Below, piece after piece: positions 57,601-64,000 of a stretch of 64,000 nucleotides of DNA. A model generated the notes under the pieces. It worked only from the letters and a program-made list of their open reading frames with translations. It was not told the DNA's origin and searched no databases. Source of the stretch: Mesocentrotus franciscanus (taxonomy: Eukaryota; Echinodermata; Echinoidea; Camarodonta; Strongylocentrotidae); NCBI GenBank assembly GCA_037976565.1, contig CP137668.1, positions 1,651,548-1,715,547 on the forward strand, read 5' to 3'. How positions within the stretch are numbered: position 1 is the stretch's first letter; every line of letters begins with the position of its first letter. Position numbers and translations under genes: made by a program.

Positions 57601-59777
57601 ACGCACACTCTCACCTGCTCTAGCTCTTTCAAAAAAAGTAGGCGAGCCGGAAAATGTCAATACTGGAATTAATCGGGAAGAGAACAAACATTCATCTCAG
57701 CTGAACTGTCTATTATTTCCAGCAAAACAACTATTGTTTGGTCATTCGCAGCAATTCTTCAATTATCTTTAAGAATGTTACAAACACCTGCGTTGTCGCC
57801 CATTCACATTCCAACACACCAGCCTGACCCAGAAAAACTAGCAACTGAAAAAAACTTACTATCAAAACAAAAACAAACCGCAAATTTCGTCCCCGCTACA
57901 ACTCTCCCCCGCTACAACTCTCCCCTACTGAAACGATCTGTTCCATAAGATCGTCAAACTGAAGAAATTTCAACAACAACTTCGTATGAAGTGTTGGGGA
58001 TAAGCAAGAAGACAGAAATCTTATTGAAAGCTAAGACTTGTCTTCCTTGAAGTCCACTCACCAAAATAATTATGCAGATTATACACATCTTTATCTTTAA
58101 TACACATCCTAGGTATGACGTCAACAGAACAGAATAGGAATCTGCAGTCGTTCAAGGATGAGAAGTGCAGGATCTTAGTTGCCACATCAGTCGCAGAAGA
58201 AGGTCTAGACATAACGAAATGCAACATGGTGTTCAGATACAACTACGTGACCAGCGATATTGGTCATCTCCAAACTAAAGGTATAGGCCTCACTCTTCAA
58301 GTTTGCTACAGCTGTTACCTATACAGTATCCTTACACGCACGATAAAAATCTGATTCCATAATAAAATAAACAAAACAAAATACTGAAGAAAACCATTCT
58401 CAAAACGACTAAAAACTTACTGTTTAATATTTAATTCCTTTGAATCAAAATGATATGTTGGTAATAAGTGATATTAAGCAGTGGTTACGGCAAGAATGAC
58501 ATTGGCAGTCGCGGCTCTCAAATATTGAAATGAAGGGGTGTTCGCTAGTGCATGCTCTAGGAATTGGGCAAAATATATAACGATCTCTCATTTTTAAATG
58601 GCGGTTGCATCTGCAAACCGCTGAAGTACATGCTCTTGGAGTTGGCCAAAATAGATTGGGCTTGCGCATCACACTACCGTGCCCCCCTCACTAAACTCTA
58701 GATTTGCCAATAGAATATAGCCATTCATGTTATTCTACATGATAAACTTAATTTTGTTTTGTAGGTCGAAGCCGGGCCAACTTTAACGGGAAAATCTTCG
58801 TCATTGTGAATTCCGACCTCCAGCTTCAGGATCGTGAGCTCAAGAACATCATACGGGTGAAGATGATGAGCGAAGCTGTTCAAAGCATTGCTGATTCCAC
58901 TCTAGACAATGAAAGAGCCTTTAATGATCGGGTAAGACATAATGATAACATTGCAGGATAAATAAGAAATCATCAGTTTCGTGTATATAATCCAATTTCC
59001 GAAATTAATTAATTATTGGCCTAAAGGAACATTTTCAAACTTAAGGCACATACCAAAAGGTACACTGCCTTTATAGTGTGACTACGGTGAATGCAAGAAG
59101 TGTATCTTTTCAGTGTTTTGGATCGATTTATGATGGAAGACTCATCATTAAGAATATTGCAATGCCAATGGTTCATTTGTTAACGTTTGACATTTCTCTT
59201 TGATGCATTTTACTCCCTTTCTTAGATTCGGAAGGAACAGGAGAATGATCAGAAGGAGCGACAGCGGGAAGAAAATCACGCGCGAATCACCAAGGCAAAC
59301 AAAGTAGAGAAATCGGGCATAGTCCTCCACTGCATCAAGTGCTTCAAAGAAGCCTGCAGTCTAGAGGATGTCAGGTCCATCAAAAACCAGCACCACGTCG
59401 TCACCAACGACCTCTTCCTGGACAAGATGAAGCTCGTTGATCTCACGAAGCAGCCACGCATCGACGAATTCAGGTACCGGCAGACGATCCACTGTGGCAA
59501 TTGCCAGAATAAATGGGGCCACATGGTGGTGTATCAACAGCAAGATCTTCCGTTGATTGCCGTCAAGAACTTTACACTCAAGGATGACAAGGGTAAGAAG
59601 TGGTTGCCCAAAGCCTGGAAAGAAGTCCCTTTCGTGATACGTTCGATTGATTTGGATGATCTGGGAAAGCAGAACAACTTATCTGAAGCTGAGGATCCAG
59701 AAGGGGGTCAGGAGAAGGGAGAAATCAAGGAAGACGATGACCTCATCGATTATTCAAACATCATGCAGGTTGAATAG
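42047..59777 (+). CDS. RLR-B: intact RIG-I-like receptor, 959 residues
   Basis: Exons: 42047-42200, 43532-43672, 44274-44455, 45428-45614, 46267-46499, 49766-50002, 50765-50842, 52785-52944, 53149-53247, 54209-54375, 55473-55611, 56487-56702, 58113-58280, 58765-58931 and 59226-59777. They sum to 2,880 nt with consistent phases and no internal stop. Residues about 20-98 form CARD1 and about 105-215 CARD2. Walker A PTGKGKT is at about 260-266, DECH 372-375, TAS 409-411, motif [12 protein letters not shown] 688-698 and motif VI QTKGRSR 718-724. The RD zinc cysteines are 812/815 and 866/869. The length is close to vertebrate RIG-I and MDA5. By family knowledge it would be a cytosolic sensor of viral-type RNA that signals through CARD contacts. 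Orthology to RIG-I or MDA5 cannot be settled by eye. AATAAA at 60,222 is a possible polyadenylation signal. Confidence 0.93.
42523..42591. repeat. Perfect 34-bp inverted repeat with 1-nt loop
   Basis: The left arm (42,523-42,556) starts GAGCTGAATACACGCCGAAA and is the exact complement of the right arm (42,558-42,591), with a single G between. RLR-A intron 1 has only the right-arm sequence (near 16,420-16,450). The left arm arose after duplication, probably as a templated copy. It lies about 320 bp inside intron 1. Confidence 0.9.
43733..43792. repeat. AG/AGAC microsatellite in RLR-B intron 2
   Basis: A run of GAGA and ACAG units downstream of exon 2. The same site in RLR-A (18,650-18,705) has a shorter GAAAGA and GACAGA mixture. 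Confidence 0.75.
44756..45395. repeat. Unit-B-specific insert in intron 3, degenerate tandem
   Basis: It opens with four copies of TCAATTCAA (about 44,756-44,790). From about 45,030 it has loosely repeated modules with the core AAATAGGGGT and TGTCCTTGAAAT, spaced roughly 50-60 bp. It is absent from RLR-A intron 3. No coding content seen. Confidence 0.6.
46267..58931 (+). CDS. RLR-B helicase exons 5-14
   Basis: All ten exons are open. Domain order: LRNYQEEVL with Walker A (exon 5), a VNKVPLVKQQ motif Ia-like segment and TAQVLVNAL, then VLDECHH (exon 6), a short linker exon (7) and [10 protein letters not shown] (exon 8). Charged helical exons follow (9-11), then [18 protein letters not shown] (exon 12), [14 protein letters not shown] (exon 13) and QTKGRSRA across the 13-14 junction. 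Family knowledge assigns ATP hydrolysis and duplex RNA binding to these motifs. Exon 12 lacks 12 nt (four residues, NLHA) that RLR-A has. The exon 8 acceptor is AATAAG, a weak context. The exon 11 donor is GTTGGT. Both are the same in the two copies. Confidence 0.9.
47240..47870 (-). pseudogene. Transposon-associated ORF remnant, C-terminal part
   Basis: The minus strand carries broken frames reading [11 protein letters not shown], a degenerate glycine-rich stretch, [23 protein letters not shown], then [26 protein letters not shown]. The order of a TGxDxxS motif, a conserved FKYI-like block and a C-terminal PLQHGW block resembles large uncharacterised proteins with a PIN-like nuclease region that are common in invertebrate repeats. 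That family resemblance is from memory and moderate. Several stops and shifts make it non-functional. Confidence 0.5.
48060..48840 (+). pseudogene. Same ORF remnant, more N-terminal part
   Basis: Plus-strand fragments include [35 protein letters not shown], a [16 protein letters not shown] segment and [21 protein letters not shown], with frameshifts and stops between them. The last segment is the same protein region found on the minus strand at 47,590-47,870. The E..H.E...D.D acid spacing is compatible with a PIN/FEN-like nuclease core, but catalysis is inferred only. Confidence 0.5.
49518..49670 (+). mobile_element. tRNA-derived SINE (unit B copy)
   Basis: The head reads GGCTCGATCAGTCGTGG, TGGTAGAGCAGTGG (A box), CGTAACCGGGAGGTCCC and GGGTTGGAAGCC (B-box-like). 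It sits at the orthologous place to 22,988-23,140, just upstream of exon 6. Slightly better A-box preservation than in unit A. Confidence 0.7.
50905..51070. mobile_element. Hairpin MITE, CAAATAATACACA ends (copy 2)
   Basis: Termini CAAATAATACACATC and GATGTGTATTATTTG, arms with AGTAAGAATTACCCACAC and AAGGTACC, centre ACGCCCGAGGCGGTAGCCGAGGG. It is absent from the matching place in RLR-A intron 7 (24,370-24,400). Another palindrome, AATGACCGGTCATT, occurs twice just downstream at 51,130-51,175. Confidence 0.75.
51685..52545 (-). mobile_element. 5'-truncated LINE insertion in RLR-B intron 7
   Basis: The minus strand reads [15 protein letters not shown], the catalytic [65 protein letters not shown] and [13 protein letters not shown]. 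These blocks mark the palm, thumb and C-terminal part of a LINE reverse transcriptase of the type often annotated as endonuclease-reverse transcriptase. The direct repeat ACATTGAT lies at 51,677-51,684 and 52,546-52,553, and the 3' tail on the minus strand is a GA repeat. RLR-A has the uninterrupted site (TACATTGATAGTTTCGG near 24,815), so insertion followed duplication. Confidence 0.9.
53474..53996. mobile_element. 523-bp TTAA-flanked element in intron 9
   Basis: Ends AGGGATAGTT and AACTATCCCT, flanked by TTAA at 53,470-53,473 and 53,997-54,000. RLR-A intron 9 reads straight across (GCAGTTTGATGTCTTAAA near 26,405). It contains a poly-A run and a TTAA-like ATTAATTAATTAAT microsatellite. Non-autonomous, piggyBac-like by target site only. 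Confidence 0.78.
54739..55397. mobile_element. 659-bp terminal-inverted-repeat element, intron 10
   Basis: The left end GCCACCCTGACACTTGCACG mirrors the right end CGTGCAAGTGTCAGGGTGCC. RLR-A intron 10 reads across (ATAAGTTTGCTTTACACTCGG near 27,125). At 54,890-54,955 there is a 12-bp tandem of TACTTACGCAA units. GC content and CGTG/CACG density are higher than in the surrounding intron. The target duplication is unclear. No transposase. Confidence 0.78.
57000..57945. mobile_element. Unit-B-specific insert in intron 12, unidentified
   Basis: It replaces about 300 bp present in RLR-A (28,330-28,560). It opens with ACGGGACGATGCCGGCGAGG and closes with a doubled CCCCGCTACAACTCTCCC block. GAAAC occurs at both outer edges (57,001-57,005 and about 57,938), which could be a 5-bp target duplication of an LTR-type insertion. 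No protease, reverse transcriptase or integrase frame was seen, so a solo LTR is only a guess. Confidence 0.4.
59226..59777 (+). CDS. RLR-B C-terminal RD exon
   Basis: A single 552-nt exon encodes 183 residues and the stop. A basic, glutamate-rich linker ([18 protein letters not shown]) is followed by the zinc-ribbon-like RD: CIKC (812/815), [30 protein letters not shown] with the second pair (866/869), [19 protein letters not shown] and [12 protein letters not shown]. The end is acidic ([19 protein letters not shown]). In family members the four cysteines bind one zinc, and the basic face binds RNA ends. It is complete here, unlike in RLR-A. Confidence 0.92.
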   Translation: MRKEQENDQKERQREENHARITKANKVEKSGIVLHCIKCFKEACSLEDVRSIKNQHHVVTNDLFLDKMKLVDLTKQPRIDEFRYRQTIHCGNCQNKWGHMVVYQQQDLPLIAVKNFTLKDDKGKKWLPKAWKEVPFVIRSIDLDDLGKQNNLSEAEDPEGGQEKGEIKEDDDLIDYSNIMQVE

Positions 59778-60373
59778 GTGCTTTGAAGTGTTGCTCAAAG
59801 AGAGGACACAATATGAAGTTCGCAGAATAGACAACAATATATAATTTTTGTTATGACATTGAAAATCAAGAACTATTTTACTTAGGGACTGCACATGCAG
59901 GTGCCCAATGTATCTCAGCCTCTCAAGAGAACAAAGGTTATTAATTGTTACTGGCATGACGGTGGCATAAGTTAGAAATAGGTTTTAAGAATATTTGACA
60001 AGTTAAACCTAAATGGTTATCAGACTGATTCAGTAATCGGCCACCGCACGGATTCGCAACTGATAATCATGATATATACAATAGTGTCAAACATATATAG
60101 CGAAGATGATGTTATTTTAATCAAACTATTTGATTATAAATGTACATTAAATCAGTTTTAATACATAATATACAATACCTGATATCTGACATATGATATT
60201 TTCATCATTACGCACCATTATAATAAATGGACGCATCGAAGTTAGTAACTAGAAATATCATACAGATCTTTTACAGAGAATGTTGTGTAAACTTGCCTAG
60301 CCTTAGGCATTTCCAATTTGGAGTAAACACGGAGTAATGTTGTACTACCCTTTGTTGCAGATTAAATGTTGTC

Positions 60374-62240
60374 GTTTAAATGCGTGTGACGTCGAAACAG
60401 GGCGTGGCTTCTCCGCGCAACGGCTGACCGATCTCCACATCGGCCCGCTGTGGCGCTCTGTCACAAAAATACTTGACGCATAGAGCGATGGGTCCATTGT
60501 TTGAGCAGCCTAACATTCATTTCGAATCTGCATTTTTTTTTGGTGTGGTTTTGGTGTGTGTGTTTGTTTTTTTGTGACCAATAAATAATGGAAAAAAATC
60601 GATTGTTCAAACACGTATAAAGCATTTGAATCTTGAAAAAATTGGACGTTTATCACTAATGCTAAATTGTTATGATTGTATACCTGTCAGGGGTCATGCA
60701 GTAACATTGTGTCAGCAGGAATGTATTGCTTACCCTCCACTGGGCTGGGGGTTGGAGACAAGTTTTTTATTACCCTTTGATCTTGATGACTGGGAATGTC
60801 ACAATCGAACTCCTCACTCTTTTTCAATGATTAACTGTTTAGCATTCAATTGCATTGAGCTTAATCTGTTTGAAATTGTGATTGACTGAATTGGTCTTGA
60901 TGGGCGGTAATGTCAATTACCCTTTTTTCAATTTAAATAATTATTGTACTCTGAATTGTCATCATTGTTATCAGGTATGTACATTCGAGCCTGCTTTAGC
61001 ATGCATGTATCTTTCTCCTCTGCCCAACAAATCTCTTAATTTGGTTTGCTAATCACCTCTGTCAATCACAGAACCCACTCGTTTATGATGGGCTTAATAA
61101 ACTGTAACATATACATGGACTTTTTGTTTACATGTGTCTGACGTTGGCACGGGGCGTGGCTTCTTTGCGCCACGGCTGACCGATCTTCACATCGGCCCGC
61201 GGTGGCGCTGTCACAGAAGTACTTGACGCATAGAGCGATGGGTCCATTGTTTGAGCAGCCTATAACTTTCATTTCTAATCTGCATTTTTTATTTTTTATT
61301 TATTTTTTTGTTTCGTTTTTTTGTGACCAATAATAATGAAAAATTCGATTGTTCAAACACGTATAAAGCATTTGAATCTTGAAAGAATTGGACGTTTATC
61401 ACTAATGCTAAATTGCCATGATTGTATACCTTTCAGGGGTCATGCAGTAACATTGTGTATCATGCAGGAAAGATTGCTTACCCTCCACTGGGCTGGGGGC
61501 TGGTGACAAGTTTTTATTCCCCTTTGATCTTGACGACTGGGAATGTCAAAATCGAACTCCTCACTCTTTTTCAATAATTAACTGTTAAGCATTCAATTGC
61601 ATTGAGCTTAATCTGTTTGAAAATGTGATTGACTGAATTGGTCTTGATGGGCGGGAATGTCAATTACCCTCTTTATCAAGTATGTACATTCGAGCCTGCT
61701 TTAGCATGCATGTATCTTTCTCCTTTGCCCAACAAATTTCTTAATTTGTTTTGCTAATAACCTCTGTCAATCACAGAACCCACTCGTATATGATAGGCTT
61801 ATTAAATTGTAACAAATACATGGACTTTTCGTTTACATGTGTCTGACGTTGGCACAGGGCGTGGCCTCTCTGCACCACGGCTGACCGATCTTCACGTCGG
61901 TCCGCGGTGGTGCTATGTCTCAAAAATACTCGATGCATGGAGCGGTGGGTCCATTGTTTGAGCAGCCTGACTTTTATTTCGAATCTGCATTTTTGTATAT
62001 ATATATATGTATATATATTATTTTTTGGTTTTGGGGTTTTTGTTTTTGTTTGTGACCAATGATGGGCTGGAGACAAGTATTAATTACTCGTTGATCTTGA
62101 TGACTGGGATTATGAAGCCCGAACTCCTCACTCTTCATCAATAATTATTATCTGTATAGCATTCAATTGTTTTGAGTCTATCTGTTTTATTGTAATTGAC
62201 TGAACTTGTGTTGATGAGCGGGAATGTCAAAACCCTCTGC
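60374..62240. repeat. Tandem array of about 0.7-kb repeats upstream of a LINE
   Basis: Three units start at GTTTAAATGCGTGTGACG (60,374), GTTTACATGTGTCTGACG (61,126) and 61,831. Spacings are 752 and 705 bp, and the third unit is shortened by an internal loss of about 300 bp. Shared landmarks are CACGGCTGACCGATCTTCAC, GAGCGATGGGTCCATTGTTT and TTGATCTTGATGACTGGGAA. The array leads within about 250 bp into the LINE endonuclease ORF on the same strand, so it may be that element's 5' promoter monomers. Confidence 0.82.
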
Positions 62241-62492
62241 CATTTTATAATTGTACTCCGATTTTTTTACTCGGGTGGTCGGGCTCTGCTCTGTTGCTCC
62301 TAAGCAACTATTGTAATTGTGACCAAGATGGGTCTTATTGTATTTTCATTTGTATTTTATATTGAAATTACCCACACACTTGCACTTCGTACACACACAA
62401 ACGCACCAGCACCCACTAGTAAATGCACCGATATCACACATGCAGTTGTTCATCCTCCGAATTTCCGGTACTTTACATATTCGTATCGTTAA

Positions 62493-63715
62493 ATGGATTC
62501 ACACGCGCACACTCCCGATATTCTTGTCGACGATATAAATGATAGCAAATATTTCACACCCCTAGAATTCAATAATACATTTTCTTACAATCCAGACAAT
62601 ATTTCACTTTTAGAATACGTTAAAAACCTTTTACACTCTTTAAATAATTTTGCATTTTCCGTCATTGGAATAAGTGAGACATGGTTACATCAGAATTCTC
62701 CAGATTTGTTCAATTTGCCTAATTATAAGTTGATTAGGGAAGATCGCAAAGGAAGAAGGGGTGGCGGTGTTGCGTTTTATATTGCACAAAACCTAAATTT
62801 CAAAATCCGTTCCGATGTTAAACTAAAACAAGCGGAATCACTATTTATTGAAATTAATAACTCAAATGTCAAAAATGTCATTATAGGTTTAATTTATAGA
62901 CCCCCTGACTCCTATTGTGAATTATTCTGTGACGAACTGGATTTTTATCTTCATAAAATAGGGGATGAAAATAAACATATTTTTATCTTTGGTGACTTTA
63001 ACATCAACTTCTCCCCTCTGATAACAGTAACTCAACCAATTGTATGCAGTTGATGCACTCATACGGATTTTTTTCGATTATTAATAAACCCACCAGAATA
63101 AATTCACATTCATCAACTCAGATTGACAATATTTTTTCAAACGTACATAATAACAAAGCCATCGGTGGAATATTGTGTTCTGAAGTTTCCGATCACCTAC
63201 CCATATTTTTAACTTGTGAATGCAAAATAAGTTGCCTTAAATCATTTGATGAGCTTATATATCGCAAAGAATCCAAACGTAATATAGAATTGCTGAAACA
63301 GGATTTATTTTTAGAGGATGGGCTGATGTATATAATGTAAATGAGGTCAATATCGCATATAAACATTTTAGTAACAAATTGCAATATTACTATGAAAAAA
63401 ATATCCCTCTAGGCAAAATGAAAAATAATCGAAATAAACCCAGGAATCCTTGGATAACGAAAGGTTTATTGAAATCAATACAAACACGCAATCGCCTCTA
63501 CAAATTACACTTACGCGATCCAACTGACACTAACCTAAACACATATAAAATTTATCGCAACAAATTAACAAAACTAATTCGTACATCCCGTAGATTGCAT
63601 TTTTTCTAATAGAATAAAAAAGGCCAGTTCAAACACTAATGCAACTTGGAAAATCATCAAAGAGGGTATGGGAAAAAAACAGATCCCCCACCCACGGATA
63701 ATATCACATTAATAC
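62493..63715 (+). pseudogene. LINE 5' part with apurinic endonuclease domain, decayed
   Basis: The frame from 62,493 has FSVIGISETWLHQNSP, DRKGRRGGGVAFYI, NVIIGLIYRPPDS and IFIFGDFNINFS, the ordered signature of the AP-endonuclease domain of CR1/L2/Jockey-type LINEs. A frameshift near 63,020 moves it to SDNSNSTNCMQLMHSYGFF, ending in EVSDHLPIF, the last endonuclease block. A second shift near 63,315 leads to PRNPWITKGLLKSI. A third, in a T-run near 63,605, leads to SNRIKKASS and WKIIKEGMGKK. Homology ends near 63,715, before any reverse transcriptase. The rest is either deleted or replaced by unrelated sequence. Confidence 0.88.
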
Positions 63716-64000
63716 ATTTTAGTGAACTTCTCGAAGGAGCTAAAACAAGTTATTCCCAATCTGAGCGGAGAAGTTTGTACCGAGCCGTAGACCACACGCC
63801 TCGAGGTCACTTCCGAGAAGAGGGAGGGGGTCGAGGAAGTATTGGCGTCAGCAATAAAACCAGTAAGGTTCGCGCCATAACACCGCGTGCTCTCAGCTCG
63901 CCTCATTATTTCTATGGTCTTCATGAGAGATGGTCAGATTTGTGAACAAACTTTTGAATAATCTGTATTACCATTTCTTATTCATAATATATCGTTTTCC
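63716..64000. other. Unassigned sequence at the window edge
   Basis: After the LINE frame is lost, the sequence becomes GC-richer and matches nothing else in the window. Open frames exist on both strands without motifs. It may be another element that interrupted the LINE, continuing past the window. Confidence 0.35.

Larger units (their letters stand above)
38735..60371 (+). repeat. Segmental duplication unit B (holds RLR-B)
   Basis: Collinear with 13,540-34,975. Unit-B-specific insertions, judged by read-through in unit A, are about 40,003-41,549, 44,756-45,395, 46,649-49,210, 50,905-51,070, 51,685-52,545, 53,474-53,996, 54,739-55,397 and about 57,000-57,945. The 3' border coincides within a few bases with the start of the tandem array at 60,374. 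Confidence 0.9.

Overview
This window is nuclear DNA from an animal. It is AT-rich and intron-dense, and it is packed with LINE fragments, Penelope-like and DNA-transposon debris, fold-back repeats and tRNA-derived SINEs. The host genes are RIG-I-like receptors (RLRs) with tandem CARDs. Repeat style (GATCTAG-rich tracts, many TTAA-flanked and hairpin elements, a Penelope GIY-YIG fragment) together with multiplied RLR genes fits an echinoderm, most likely a sea urchin. That assignment is inference and was not checked against any database.

The core of the window is a segmental tandem duplication. Unit A spans about 13,540-34,975 and unit B about 38,735-60,371. Each unit carries one plus-strand RLR gene with 15 coding exons, the same phases and the same domain order: CARD1, CARD2, a DECH-box superfamily-2 helicase, and a zinc-binding C-terminal RNA-recognition domain (RD). 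I traced all 15 exons of both copies on GT-AG boundaries. RLR-B joins to 2,880 nt (959 residues plus stop), with every helicase motif and both RD zinc cysteine pairs present. RLR-A is broken twice. Exon 6 has lost a net 2 bp and stops immediately after its splice acceptor, and the RD exon has lost 1 bp, which removes the second zinc pair. RLR-A is therefore a young pseudogene, an assembly artefact, or at most a source of a CARD-only product of about 301 residues.

The left 13.5 kb holds no recognisable host gene. It contains a LINE reverse-transcriptase fragment (about 1.1-1.6 kb), a hAT-like MITE (4.1-4.4 kb), a Penelope-like fragment with a twin-priming-like inversion (6.9-7.7 kb), GGTGTT-rich palindromes (6.5-8.4 kb) and a 4.1-kb imperfect inverted repeat (9.4-13.5 kb) lying against the 5' edge of unit A. 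The 3.8-kb spacer between the RLR units is a LINE fragment split by a 2.0-kb hAT-like element with a clean 8-bp target duplication. The right end (60.4-64 kb) is a tandem array of about 0.7-kb repeats leading into a decayed LINE endonuclease ORF.

Because the two units are alignable, each acts as an empty-site control for insertions in the other. The introns therefore give a relative record of element activity after duplication. RLR-B gained a LINE fragment, two TIR elements and hairpins. RLR-A gained an approximately 2.9-kb insertion rich in CAAATTGTCG palindromes in its last intron. RLRs in animals detect cytosolic double-stranded or 5'-triphosphate RNA; here that role is inferred from domain content only.
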